Assembly (NCBI GenBank): GCA_903926385.1
Contig: CAIYIS010000039.1
Location: forward strand, 1-64,000
From: an uncultured Bacteroidota bacterium
Lineage (GTDB): Bacteria > Bacteroidota > Bacteroidia > 2-12-FULL-35-15
DNA length: 64,000 nt
Direction of reading: 5' to 3'
Under the pieces are notes generated by a model. The model worked only from the letters and a program-made list of their open reading frames with translations. It was not told where the DNA came from and searched no databases. The position numbers and the translations under genes are program-made. Of the stretch, positions 28,457 to 37,155 are shown piece after piece; position 1 is the stretch's first letter; the number at the start of each line of letters is the position of its first letter.

Positions 28457-28515
28457 TATATCTTCCATTACATTCCCCCTGTTTTTTCCTTAACCATCCA
28501 CCTACTTACCCCCCC

Positions 28516-28971
28516 TCACTTCAATATCTTACTTACCTCATCGGTAATTATTTTAGATAAAAGGTCTTCGGTAAACTCGGGTAGAAGGTAACTTTTTTCG
28601 GTTTTGGGGGTATGATAGCCTGGAGAATATTCGGTGTAGAGCATCACTTTTTGAAGATGATGATTACCCACTATTGTTATCATCACAAAGTTGCCTCCTC
28701 TTCCTTTTCTGATTACATACGATTGGTGATAAAATTCTTTATGTGCAGGCAGTTCTATGTCCAGGCGCTGGGTTTCGTGGCCGTGCTTATGTATTTTGGA
28801 GAGCATTCGTTTCAGGAGTGGCTCCAGGGTGGTGGTCATTCGTTTTTTGAACAACCTCTTGAACGAAGCTATTTTCTTTTGCTCTTCTTCGGCCTTTTGA
28901 ATGCGTTCTGCTCTTTGCTTTTTGGTTTTGTCATCAAATTCATTCAGCAGATGGTCTAACTCTTTTGTCAT
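28516..28971 (-). CDS. Hypothetical protein with charged coiled-coil N-terminus
   Basis: 151 aa. Residues 1-45 are very rich in K, E and R (KKQRAERIQKAEEEQKK) and look coiled-coil. The rest is mixed alpha/beta with GGNFVMITIVGNHHLQKVMLYTEYS. I recognise no family. It has no signal peptide, so it is probably cytoplasmic. It and the 85-aa gene upstream lie 61 bp apart on one strand and could form a two-gene unit. Confidence 0.6.
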   Translation of the reverse strand: MTKELDHLLNEFDDKTKKQRAERIQKAEEEQKKIASFKRLFKKRMTTTLEPLLKRMLSKIHKHGHETQRLDIELPAHKEFYHQSYVIRKGRGGNFVMITIVGNHHLQKVMLYTEYSPGYHTPKTEKSYLLPEFTEDLLSKIITDEVSKILK

Positions 28972-29032
28972 GGCTGTTAAGGTTTAATGATGGTTATGGT
29001 GGATTAATGCTTTGGTTTTATATTGTCCTTAA

Positions 29033-29290
29033 TTATTTGGTACTACCACCAAGTTGATTAATGGTGATATTAGGGTCTAATCGGCCCAAACCCATCATTA
29101 CTTCCAGATAAGGTATCTTGGTTATGGTGGATACCATGAAAACCGTTATGCGGTCGGTGGTAGTTAGTTTAAATTCTTTTCTTATTTGGTCTTCAACTGC
29201 TTTTGCGTGATCGTTGCCGTAGCCAAGCAGGTTTTTTAATTCGGTTCCGCTTACCGTAATTTTTATTCCTTTTTTATTCTTTTTCGACAT
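29033..29290 (-). CDS. Small hypothetical protein, possible DNA-binding
   Basis: 85 aa, basic N-terminus (KKNKKGIKITVSGTEL) followed by LLGYGNDHAKAVEDQIRKEF and TITKIPYLEVMMGLG. The helix pattern could hold a small helix-turn-helix, but I see no signature. Function unknown. It precedes the 151-aa gene on the same strand. Confidence 0.5.
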   Translation of the reverse strand: MSKKNKKGIKITVSGTELKNLLGYGNDHAKAVEDQIRKEFKLTTTDRITVFMVSTITKIPYLEVMMGLGRLDPNITINQLGGSTK

Positions 29291-29794
29291 GACAATTTAA
29301 GTTTGAGTAATATTCAAATTAGCATTTCAAGAGCGAAGATAGTGAATAGTAATGATATGACCAAATTTATTTTTTTAAATAAAAGCAAATTTTGTCTTCT
29401 AACTGCCTTATATAACCGATGATTACAATACCAAAAAACGGTTTATTTTTCATTAATGAGTCAATGTGTTAAAGGCTAGTGTTTACAGATAATTCAGCTT
29501 GTTTTTAATTCTCAAAAATGGATGTTGTTTTTGAGTTGTTTTTTTGCTGAAAATATTGCTTAAAAAAGGTGTAAAACAGGGGGTGAAATTTTTTTTCGAA
29601 ATGCTTAAAAAAATAGAATTTCAGATTTTAAATTTCAAATTGAAGTGTGCAGATTAAAGAAGTCATCAATTGTTGACTTAAGGAAACTCACTCGAGGATT
29701 TGGGGTGATAACAGTGCAGAGTTTAGAAATTTCAATTGTGGGGTGTTTATTTTCTGTTTGAAAAAGAATAATATATTTGCAAAAAAATAAGCTT
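29291..29794. other. 504-bp intergenic region, promoter only
   Basis: AT-rich with many A and T runs and no supported gene. A minus-strand reading frame starting at 30099 that covers this region is antisense to the phosphate transporter and was rejected. The pit -7 element lies at 29772-29779. Confidence 0.45.
29772..29779 (+). promoter_or_regulatory. Candidate -7 element (TATATTTG) for the phosphate transporter
   Basis: TATATTTG matches TAnnTTTG, 15 bases before the ATG at 29795. It overlaps an in-frame TTG at 29777, which makes that TTG an unlikely start codon. Confidence 0.55.
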
Positions 29795-30829
29795 ATGTCA
29801 CCAATATTTACAGCCTTACTAGTTCCTTTTGTTATCGCTATGTTTTTGGCGGTTACTATGGGAGGCAGTGGAACAGCTCCTTCATTTTCTGCAGCTTTTG
29901 GCGCTAATATGTTGCGCCCTGATTTGATTCCCGGTCTTTTTGGAATATTTGTTTTTCTTGGTGCTATCATAGCAGGCAAAGAAGTTGCACTAACTTTAGG
30001 TAAAGAAATATTACCTCCCGAGCGAATGACTTTAATGCTAACCAGTATAATCTTATTAGCAGTAGGCTTATCGCTTTTAATTGCCAATCTTATCGGCATA
30101 CCTCAATCAACAAGCCAATCCACTGTTTTTGCATTATCAGCACCGGCTGTTTATTTTAATACCTTAAAAACACATAAACTGTTTTTAGAAATAATTCCTA
30201 CGTGGTTTGTGTTACCCATTATTGCATTCGTATTGATGTTTATTATCGGAAAATTTGTTTATAAACCCCTCAAAGAACGAAATATTGTGAAGTTTGAAGA
30301 ATTAACAACACATCCTTTTTTAAGGTGGGCTGTTATTATTTCCTGTTGTTATGTTGCCTTTTCTATCGGGGCAAACAATGTGGCTAATGCCTCCGGACCT
30401 ATTGCTTCTATGATTGTAAATGAAATGCATCTCTCTGCTATTGGCGATAAATTTTTATTGGTGATGCTTGTTTCTACACTCATCATTGCTCCTTGTTTTG
30501 GTATAGGCAGTTCTATATTTGGATATAAATTAGTAAAAACAGCCGGCAAAGAAGTTATTGAATTTGGTCCGTTGGCAGCCACTGTTATCTCCTTTCTAAC
30601 CGCATCTTTACTGCTTGCAGCATCTGTTACCAAAGGAATTCCTACATCGTTGGTGCAGTTAAATATGGCTGCTATTATCGCCTTAAGTGTGTTAAAAGTA
30701 GGATGGCGAAAAACATTTACTAATAAAACAGCAATTAAATTTTGGTTGGTTTGGATTATTGCTCCTCTCTTTGCTTTTTTGCTAACCCTTGCGCTTACCG
30801 CATTAGCGGATAAATTTATGTGGCTTTAG
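29795..30829 (+). CDS. pit: Inorganic phosphate transporter, PiT family
   Basis: 344 aa with about ten membrane segments, in the two-repeat arrangement of PiT cation/phosphate symporters. The second repeat has the canonical signature AFSIGANNVANASGPIAS. The first repeat has the variant MGGSGTAPSFSAAFGANM in place of GANDVANS. GIPQSTSQSTVFAL and KGIPTSLVQLNMAAI are the matching conserved loops of each half. It imports phosphate across the inner membrane. The ATG at 29795 fits a short leader after the -7 box. Confidence 0.9.
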   Translation: MSPIFTALLVPFVIAMFLAVTMGGSGTAPSFSAAFGANMLRPDLIPGLFGIFVFLGAIIAGKEVALTLGKEILPPERMTLMLTSIILLAVGLSLLIANLIGIPQSTSQSTVFALSAPAVYFNTLKTHKLFLEIIPTWFVLPIIAFVLMFIIGKFVYKPLKERNIVKFEELTTHPFLRWAVIISCCYVAFSIGANNVANASGPIASMIVNEMHLSAIGDKFLLVMLVSTLIIAPCFGIGSSIFGYKLVKTAGKEVIEFGPLAATVISFLTASLLLAASVTKGIPTSLVQLNMAAIIALSVLKVGWRKTFTNKTAIKFWLVWIIAPLFAFLLTLALTALADKFMWL

Positions 30830-30868
30830 TTTTTTAATTTTTACGAGCTTTTTTTAATAGAAGAAAGC

Positions 30869-30930
30869 GCTAAGAAATACAACACTATGTCCCCAATGTA
30901 TTAACCTGAGCTGGACATAGGGGATAACAG
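30869..30930. repeat. Accessory-island repeat, copy D
   Basis: Contains CACTATGTCCCC and, 18 bases on, GGACATAG, forming a perfect 8-bp inverted repeat (CTATGTCC / GGACATAG). The segment around CACTATGTCCC and the preceding TACAA/TACAG match copy B at 35301-35320. It lies directly 3' of the minus-strand gene at 31051. Confidence 0.6.
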
Positions 30931-31024
30931 AACGCTCCTACAGAGCTAATTTATTCTATCATTTTTTATTTCTACAAACAGAACGCTCCTACGGAGCTAT
31001 TTTGTTCTATCATTTTTTATTTCT
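30927..31024. repeat. Two 47-bp direct repeats, 51 bp apart
   Basis: Copies at 30927-30973 and 30978-31024 are nearly identical. Each runs from ACAGAACGCTCCTAC through GAGCTA to TCTATCATTTTTTATTTCT. GCTCC and GGAGC inside each (complete in copy 2) can pair as a short hairpin. Confidence 0.85.
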
Positions 31025-31050
31025 AATTATTAAAAAACAATTAAACAGAC

Positions 31051-31461
31051 TTAATGGTCATATTCCTTTCGAGTTATTGCTACAGAGCCTTCGTTGGTTG
31101 ATTCTTTTACCTTGAACTCAATTGTGACATTGCTATATCCTCTCTTTTTTTCAGAAATTACCTGGATAGGTCTGTCTTTGCTGTAAAGCGTATCGTTGTT
31201 CTCTGGTTTTTTTTTGTCATACAGAATGGCTCTAAGTTTAGTAAAATACAATCCGGTTTCATTAACATCAAAAACTATTGTGCTTTTAGGCCCAACACTG
31301 TCTGCTTTATAAAGCACTGCTTTTTTTTCAGGGCCATGCATTAGCTTTACGGACAAACAGCGATCGGATTTGTTTTTTATTGTAATGGTTGCATTTTGTG
31401 ATAGCATCTCTTTACTAAAGATGCTACACAGAAGAAACATAAGTATTTTATTGTATTTCAT
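31051..31461 (-). CDS. Secreted hypothetical protein
   Basis: 136 aa with a signal peptide (KYNKILMFLLCSIFSKEMLSQ) ending at a typical SQ-N junction. The mature part is beta-rich (ATITIKNKSDRCLSVKLM, TIVFDVNETGLYFTKL, YSNVTIEFKVKES) and could be one Ig-like or transthyretin-like domain. No family recognised. Copy A of the island repeat lies upstream and copy D downstream. Confidence 0.65.
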   Translation of the reverse strand: MKYNKILMFLLCSIFSKEMLSQNATITIKNKSDRCLSVKLMHGPEKKAVLYKADSVGPKSTIVFDVNETGLYFTKLRAILYDKKKPENNDTLYSKDRPIQVISEKKRGYSNVTIEFKVKESTNEGSVAITRKEYDH

Positions 31462-31949
31462 AAATCGATTTTTTTATTTGTTTGTATTCATTTAATAAAG
31501 TATAATTTCCACAATTTCGCTTTTGTTGTTGTTTTCAACAACAACAAGCAATATTAATAATTATTTTTTTCTGTCAGCATTTTTTGGTGAAAAAACATAA
31601 CAAACGCATGTATTAATGCATCACTCATCCCCCGACACATTAACCTAACTGAACTTAATGCTTACTGGTGCTCAATTTGTCCGAAATCTCCAATACTCAA
31701 CTATACTTATTATTTACACACTTCTTAAATCTGTAAATAATATAACTTTTTAAAAGAATTATGCAAAAATCACCTTTGCATAAACATTGACCTTTGTACG
31801 GTATTTAAAAACGGTTTGACAATCATCCAAAGTAAGAACACAAAAAAAATAATTTTAGTGTTAGCAAAAGTTGATTTTATTTATTTAGAATCAAAAATCA
31901 ATTATCATTTACTAACGATACCGACCCATACTACTTAATTTGAATATAT
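31462..31949. other. 488-bp intergenic region with hairpin and repeat copy A
   Basis: Holds a perfect TTGTTGTTG-tttt-CAACAACAA hairpin (31523-31544), repeat copy A (31543-31670) and an AT-rich stretch before the permease gene. No open frame is credible. No exact TAnnTTTG precedes the permease. Confidence 0.5.
31543..31670. repeat. Accessory-island repeat, copy A
   Basis: It begins with a 20-base block (31543-31562) identical to 35237-35256 in copy B, AACAAGCAATATTAATAATT. TTGGTGAAAAA and GTATTAAT follow in the same order as in B. The right part, CACTCATCCCCC to ACATTAACCT, aligns with CACTATGTCCCC to GTATTAACCT in copy D. Confidence 0.7.
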
Positions 31950-33029
31950 ATGACTACTGACTATAGTTTAGCTACAAAAAAACTTTTTATTCTACTTTTT
32001 GTTCTCGTTTTATTATATTTTGGGAAGAACTTTCTTATGCCTTTAGCCATCGGGGGTGTTTTGGCAACGCTATTTTTACCACTTTGTAAATGGTTGGAAG
32101 GCAAAAAAATTTATAAGGGTATAGCTGCATTAACGTGCTTGCTACTATTACTGCTTGTTATACTCATCGCCATAGGTCTGCTTGGTTGGGAAATTTCAGA
32201 ACTCAATAACGACTTTGCTTTGATAAAACAAAAAACAAGTGAAACTGCAACTGGTGTGCAAGAATATATTTTTTTTCACTTGGGAATTTCGGTCGAAAAG
32301 CAAGCGCAGATATTAAAAAATGAACAGCCTTCAATTAGTGGAATAATGCAGAAGGTAGGAGGTTCGTTTACTTATGTTTTCACAAATTTCATTTTAATTT
32401 TGGCTTATGTTTTCCTGTTGTTATTTTATCGAGGCCATCTTCGGCAGTTCGTTCTTAAACTTACAGGAAAATCCGATCAAGAAAAAATGATAACTATTAT
32501 TAATAGTGTCACCGAAGTTTCGCAACAATATCTGCTTGGGCTTTCTAAAGTAATTCTTTGTTTGTGGATTTTGTATGGCATTGCATTTTCAATACTAGGA
32601 ATCAAAAACGCCATATTTTTCGCAATGCTTTGTGGACTTCTGCACATCATTCCATTTATTGGAAACATCATCGGTACATTACTTACTGTTTTGGTTGCGG
32701 CTATTCAGGGGGCTAGTTTTCCCATATTAGCAGGTATTGTTACCACCTATGGAGTTATTCAATTTATCGAAGGCTGGGTACTCGAGCCGCTTGTGCTGGG
32801 ACATCAGGTAAAGATTAATCCGCTGTTTACAATAATAGCCCTTGTTCTGGGCGAACTGCTTTGGGGGATTTCTGGTGTTTTTCTGGCTATTCCGCTCACA
32901 GCAATGCTTAAAACCGTATGCGACCATGTGGAACAATTAAAGCCTTTTGGGTTTTTGATAGGAGAAATTGAAAACAAGAAAAGTGAATTAGGTATTATCA
33001 AAAAAGTGAAAATTTTATTAAAAAAATGA
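31950..33029 (+). CDS. AI-2E family transporter (PerM-like permease)
   Basis: 359 aa with the topology of this family: two N-terminal membrane segments, a charged soluble-like region (about residues 70-150), then about five C-terminal segments. GLLHIIPFIGNIIGT and IQFIEGWVLEPLVLGHQVKINPLFTI are the family hallmarks. Members export varied small molecules or ions; the name does not establish autoinducer transport. It is isolated by repeat copy A upstream. Confidence 0.88.
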   Translation: MTTDYSLATKKLFILLFVLVLLYFGKNFLMPLAIGGVLATLFLPLCKWLEGKKIYKGIAALTCLLLLLLVILIAIGLLGWEISELNNDFALIKQKTSETATGVQEYIFFHLGISVEKQAQILKNEQPSISGIMQKVGGSFTYVFTNFILILAYVFLLLFYRGHLRQFVLKLTGKSDQEKMITIINSVTEVSQQYLLGLSKVILCLWILYGIAFSILGIKNAIFFAMLCGLLHIIPFIGNIIGTLLTVLVAAIQGASFPILAGIVTTYGVIQFIEGWVLEPLVLGHQVKINPLFTIIALVLGELLWGISGVFLAIPLTAMLKTVCDHVEQLKPFGFLIGEIENKKSELGIIKKVKILLKK

Positions 33030-33332
33030 AACGAATTCTTATTTAGTCAATAAATAGTTTTGCCTTTGTTGGCTATTATTCCAACCATTTTTTACTGTTC
33101 AAATAAAGCTTCCAATAATCATTTCTTTCCGGTAGGTTTTACTTAACTTGTATTTTCCTTAGCGTGTGTAAACAGCAGCGTGTTTTATGCGTTATAAAGG
33201 CATTAGTCTACCGCCAACGTTACAAACCAGGGCGAGTTGGGATAGTTAAGTTGTGAAAAAATGCTTTAATTATATTTAGATGTTTTGTAAATTTGTAGTC
33301 TAAAACTTTAGTCTAAATTAATTTCTGAACAA
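33030..33332. other. 303-bp intergenic region with a possible further repeat
   Basis: 33165-33255 holds CTTAGCGTGTGTAA, GCGTTATAAAGG and an imperfect CCGCCAACGTTAC / GGGCGAGTTGGG arrangement. CCAAC and GTTGG can pair across 17 bases. It may be a diverged member of the repeat family at 33766 and 35320, but the similarity is short. A -7 element follows at 33288-33295. Confidence 0.4.
33288..33295 (+). promoter_or_regulatory. Candidate -7 element (TAAATTTG) for the sigma-like gene
   Basis: TAAATTTG matches TAnnTTTG, 37 bases before the ATG at 33333. No -33 partner was identified. Confidence 0.45.
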
Positions 33333-33689
33333 ATGACAATTAACAGTGCTAATTATAACGGCAAATGGGCCGGATATTTTAAAATACTGAAAGTGTATTT
33401 TACCGATGATGAAATAAAAGATTATTACGGGGAAAGGATGAGTGATGATAATGAAGATTATTTACACAACCCCGAATCAGACTTTATCCATAAAGAAGAA
33501 GAGGAAATGATACAGGCTGCTATAAAGAAATTGAAAGAACCTTACCGAAGAGCCTATACCTTATATTCACAGGATGGTGAGGCAATGGAAAACATTGCAG
33601 AATTAATGAATATAAAACCACAGGAGATAGAAAGATTGCTGGCAGAGGCAGAAAGAAACATTTTATTGTTTTTGAAAAAGAACGCTTGA
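33333..33689 (+). CDS. Small sigma-70 region 4-like protein
   Basis: 118 aa, acidic N-terminal half (YYGERMSDDNEDYLHN). Residues about 65-112 read as a sigma region 4 helix-turn-helix: AIKKLKEPYRRAYTLYSQDG, then MENIAELMNIKPQEIERLLAEAERNI, where the second and third helices recognise DNA. No region 2 is present, so it cannot be a complete sigma factor. It may be a regulator or the remnant of one. It lies between two repeat-containing gaps. Confidence 0.6.
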   Translation: MTINSANYNGKWAGYFKILKVYFTDDEIKDYYGERMSDDNEDYLHNPESDFIHKEEEEMIQAAIKKLKEPYRRAYTLYSQDGEAMENIAELMNIKPQEIERLLAEAERNILLFLKKNA

Positions 33690-33765
33690 TTTTATTTTTA
33701 CTAAATAAGCACATAAGGCAGATAGAGTGTAAGTAAAACTTACATGATTACTTCCTCACTAAGCT

Positions 33766-33807
33766 CCAACACACACTACTAATCGTCAGCTTAGCGCGTA
33801 CGGGGAC
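33766..33807. repeat. Accessory-island repeat, copy C (3' end of nuclease gene)
   Basis: CCAACACAC (33766-33774) and AGCTTAGCGCGTAC (33788-33801) recur at the same 22-base spacing in copy B (35320 and 35342), each followed by a GGGGAC-type end. CTAAGCT (33759-33765) and AGCTTAG (33788-33794) form an inverted repeat around the core. The stop codon and last residues of the nuclease gene are inside this repeat. Confidence 0.75.
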
Positions 33808-35194
33808 TGAAAAATGATTCTATTTCATATCCAATTTCATTTTTATTGGAATGATGTAATTTAATTCCAATTTTTGAACCTATTAGTTCTTTTAATTCGA
33901 AAGATGTTTCTGCAGTGATACCACAATCTATAGCGAATTCACTGAAGATTCGATTAAGTTCACGCTGTTTAGACTCACGAACCATAGCACACGCATCGCC
34001 TAAAGCATCAATCTTTTCATCCGTCATTAACTGTTCCTTGCCTTTGTAATTGACAAGAGACTGATTTTGAATAACGCGTTTTTCGGTTTTATCGTTAACC
34101 ATATAATTCTCTGAATATCCGTCCGTAGATTTAAATGAATAACCTGCAGGAACTTTTTGACCAAAATATATACCATTCTTTGTGAAATCTTCCTTGATAA
34201 CAAAAGCATCGACATCAAAAAAATATTTTATGTCACCAATGCTACCAGAGAATTCAACACAATACAATATCGTTTTATCTTTATAAGGTCTATTTAAATT
34301 TGCATCAAATGAAACTTCGCGAATATCTTTAATTGTGAATATTTCAATTTCATGATTTTTATTGCTTATTTTAGAACCAATCAGATAACTATCTCTATAT
34401 TTAGAATTAGCCATTTTGTTCGATTCTTGCAATGTCCATTTTTTGATTTTGAAATCATTTGGTATATCTATTTCAAATGATTTTTTGTAATCTCCTCCTT
34501 TATCAATAACATTATTTAAAAAATTAACTAAACCTTCTATTAATTTTATACAATTAGCCCTGTTTTTTACTATTTGTTCTTCTGCAAAACGAACAACTAT
34601 CCACCCTTGTTCAAGAAAAAACCAATCTCTATTGTCATCTCCGCACCCTATAAAATGAATGTTTTCATGAGGTTTCCTATGTTTGCCGTCAATAAACGAT
34701 TTAGTATAAGGTTCATCTATTTCAATGTCGATAAATATATTTCGTTCAAAATCTTCATATATCAAATCTGGCATATAAGGTATCCCTCTGAAATTAGAAT
34801 GTTTATGTTCAATTCCTTTATTTTTTTTTATGTGCTCAGGAAACACTTCTTTAAGAGATTTGAAAAATATATTATCTGTATAACCATTTTGATAATCAGA
34901 ACTTGTGATTAATGTCGGTTTAGTTGATTGCATTATACTTGTGTACAAGTGCCGATTTCTAAACTGTTGCAGAAGTTCGAAATTACTAATGATATTTTGA
35001 TACTCATCATAATCGTCTAGTTCTCGATTGTAATTATTTATTGCAGATGTGTAATTTAAATTAAGGATACTTAGATTCAAACCAATAAATAGCTTTCGAG
35101 TAGGTTTATTTGGTTTTTCAATTTTAAACGGAACTATATCATGACCAAATATCTTTACAATTGGATAATGAGAGTGTTCTACTATAGTGTCCAT
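33791..35194 (-). CDS. PD-(D/E)XK-like nuclease protein, candidate defence gene
   Basis: 467 aa from the ATG at 35194. A 132-base in-frame extension to 35326 lies entirely in repeat copy B, so I did not use it. Around residues 137-205 lies a Vsr/DUF559-like nuclease signature: PYMPDLIYEDF (Asp), IDIEIDEPY (E-x-D) and WFFLEQGWIVVRFAEEQIV. This matches the D...E-x-D/K...GWxVxRF order of very-short-patch-repair-like endonucleases. The flanking N- and C-terminal regions are unrecognised. It follows the DUF262/DUF1524 gene on the same strand. A role in cutting foreign DNA is inferred. Confidence 0.62.
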   Translation of the reverse strand: MDTIVEHSHYPIVKIFGHDIVPFKIEKPNKPTRKLFIGLNLSILNLNYTSAINNYNRELDDYDEYQNIISNFELLQQFRNRHLYTSIMQSTKPTLITSSDYQNGYTDNIFFKSLKEVFPEHIKKNKGIEHKHSNFRGIPYMPDLIYEDFERNIFIDIEIDEPYTKSFIDGKHRKPHENIHFIGCGDDNRDWFFLEQGWIVVRFAEEQIVKNRANCIKLIEGLVNFLNNVIDKGGDYKKSFEIDIPNDFKIKKWTLQESNKMANSKYRDSYLIGSKISNKNHEIEIFTIKDIREVSFDANLNRPYKDKTILYCVEFSGSIGDIKYFFDVDAFVIKEDFTKNGIYFGQKVPAGYSFKSTDGYSENYMVNDKTEKRVIQNQSLVNYKGKEQLMTDEKIDALGDACAMVRESKQRELNRIFSEFAIDCGITAETSFELKELIGSKIGIKLHHSNKNEIGYEIESFFSPRTR

Positions 35195-35236
35195 TCTGTT
35201 CAATGTGTTTTTTGTATTTATTGTGGTTTCATCAAT

Positions 35237-35361
35237 AACAAGCAATATTAATAATTTTTTTTCAGCCTTTGTTGGTGAAAAAGCATCAATAGAGGCGAGT
35301 ATTAATACAGCACTATGTCCCAACACACTCTGCTTCCAGTAAGCTTAGCGCGTACAGGGGA
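35237..35361. repeat. Accessory-island repeat, copy B (3' of the DUF262/DUF1524 gene)
   Basis: The longest copy. 35237-35256 is identical to copy A; TTGGTGAAAAA, GTATTAATAC and CACTATGTCCC link it to A and D; CCAACACAC (35320-35328) and AGCTTAGCGCGTAC (35342-35355) link it to copy C. TGTCCC and GGGACA flank the core as a 6-bp inverted repeat. It ends 20 bases beyond the stop codon of the gene at 35381. Confidence 0.78.
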
Positions 35362-35380
35362 CAAATCTCAATTTTTTTTG

Positions 35381-37078
35381 CTATACAGTTTGTACAGAAT
35401 CAAAATCCCATTTTTTAACACTAAATTCAATTATTTTATTTTGTCTTTTATCAATAGCTTGCTTGTCCCAAAGAAAAGTTTCTTTGTTTACGAATGATTT
35501 TATTTCAGCTTGCTGTTTAAGTAGAGGATTCAAATTATATGTTTCTAACTTTTCATTAAATGGTCTGTTACCAATTGAAGCATTATGTGAACCAGAGATA
35601 AGCATAAGATTACCAAGGCAATTTAGATAGTCATTATTAAATTCAGCATCATAAACTCCATCCATCGTTACCTCATATCCTATTTCTAAAGGGGTTCCAT
35701 CCGTTGGTGTTTGTGGTGCAATGTGTTCTATTTGTTCTTTGTCTATAGAACCACAGCCTATAGAATAACCTTTCATTTGGATAGAATCTTCATATTTCCA
35801 AAGCAAATAGTTGACTTCATTATTATACATATTTCCGTATAGATAGTCTCTGAATCGCGCATCACCCCAATAGTAATTATTATTAAAATTATCCTTTAAA
35901 TGCTTCTTTAGTAAAAGTAAATCTCCATTAAAGACATTTAAAATTTCGTTAAGTCGACTTATAATGTCAGCTCTGCTACTAATCAAGCTATAACGGAATA
36001 CAACAATTTCAAAAAGGTGGAATAAGCTGTTTAGTTTATTATCGTCATCACCAAAGAATTTAAATCCTTTAATTAAGAATGGGTATGCAAAGGAAGGTAC
36101 GCCAAGTTGATACAAATCTTTTAAGTATTTATCCTTAGAAAATTCGAGTTTTTTTATATTTGAAAATGATGTATGCAACTCAGTCACGAATTGCTTAATC
36201 CATTCAACTTTATCTGTAGATTTTTTAAAAATATTTTTGATGTCTTCTATCGTCCGATAATAAAACCCATTAATATATGCATTACAATGATAAATAAGAA
36301 CACTGTCTTCCGTAAGACGTTTGAGATCGTTAATTATCAAGTATATTGATTTAAAAATATTTGAAACGTTTTCAATATTAGTTTCTATTTCTTCTTGCTT
36401 GCTATAAACATACATTTGATACATTAAATAGGACTTTAATTTTTCCATGTTTGTTAAATCCTTTCCTCTGTTGTTTTGTAGTTCAAACATAAGTGCAGAA
36501 TCTTTTTTTCCTTTATGTTCTATACAAGTTACGTCAGTTGATTCTAACTTATCAAGTATTTTCAGGATTTCAACAGTTGACTCCTTTCTAAGTTCTTCAA
36601 CAAAAAATTTTTTTGCATCTCTTATTCTCTCTTGAGAAGGGGAATGAATAGAAAAAGTTTGTAGATTGTCTATAATGAGAGCATCAAAGCATGGCTGATC
36701 ATATTCAACGGGTCTGAGCTTAATTGTACCTCCATTTTTTAAATAAATATTTTCTTTATCTGTTAAACTTATATCAAACTTTTCTCCACACTTTATTCTC
36801 TCATTTAGAACATTTATTATTGCTCTAATGAAAATTGTCAAAGTGGTTAACCGCTGCTGTCCATCAATGATTTCATATTGAATATCTTTTTTTATTGTTT
36901 CCAAAAGCAGATTTCCATAGTAGTAATTGTTATCCCCTTTTATCTGTTCCTTAATATCGTTTAGAAAAGTTTGCCATTCTCTTTTTTCCCAAGCGTAGGC
37001 TCTTTGATAAACCGGAATAACAAAAAACTTTTGTGAACTGTCAAATAATCCCAGGATTGTCTTTTGTGAAAATTGCAT
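35381..37078 (-). CDS. DUF262-DUF1524 endonuclease (GmrSD/type IV restriction-like)
   Basis: 565 aa, a fusion of both halves of the GmrS-GmrD architecture. The N-terminal DUF262 has IPVYQR (residues 21-26), YYGNLLLE and the nucleotide-binding motif DGQQRLTTL (from residue 72). The C-terminal DUF1524 has IEHIAPQ with the HNH-type His, then NCLGNLMLISGSHNASIGNRPF. Family members hydrolyse NTP to drive cleavage of modified phage DNA (GmrSD, BrxU) or act in phosphorothioation defence (SspE). No DNA-modification genes are nearby, so a stand-alone type IV role is the best guess. The next upstream gene is 77 bp away. Confidence 0.88.
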   Translation of the reverse strand: MQFSQKTILGLFDSSQKFFVIPVYQRAYAWEKREWQTFLNDIKEQIKGDNNYYYGNLLLETIKKDIQYEIIDGQQRLTTLTIFIRAIINVLNERIKCGEKFDISLTDKENIYLKNGGTIKLRPVEYDQPCFDALIIDNLQTFSIHSPSQERIRDAKKFFVEELRKESTVEILKILDKLESTDVTCIEHKGKKDSALMFELQNNRGKDLTNMEKLKSYLMYQMYVYSKQEEIETNIENVSNIFKSIYLIINDLKRLTEDSVLIYHCNAYINGFYYRTIEDIKNIFKKSTDKVEWIKQFVTELHTSFSNIKKLEFSKDKYLKDLYQLGVPSFAYPFLIKGFKFFGDDDNKLNSLFHLFEIVVFRYSLISSRADIISRLNEILNVFNGDLLLLKKHLKDNFNNNYYWGDARFRDYLYGNMYNNEVNYLLWKYEDSIQMKGYSIGCGSIDKEQIEHIAPQTPTDGTPLEIGYEVTMDGVYDAEFNNDYLNCLGNLMLISGSHNASIGNRPFNEKLETYNLNPLLKQQAEIKSFVNKETFLWDKQAIDKRQNKIIEFSVKKWDFDSVQTV

Positions 37079-37155
37079 ATTTATATTTATGATTTAGTTT
37101 ATTAATTTTTCTTACACCAATCTCAATTGAAGCATTTCTCAATTTGTATAATGTT

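Noticed and set aside
29635-30099. 154-aa minus-strand frame overlapping the PiT gene start
   Set aside because: Its larger part is antisense to the transporter and the composition is atypical.
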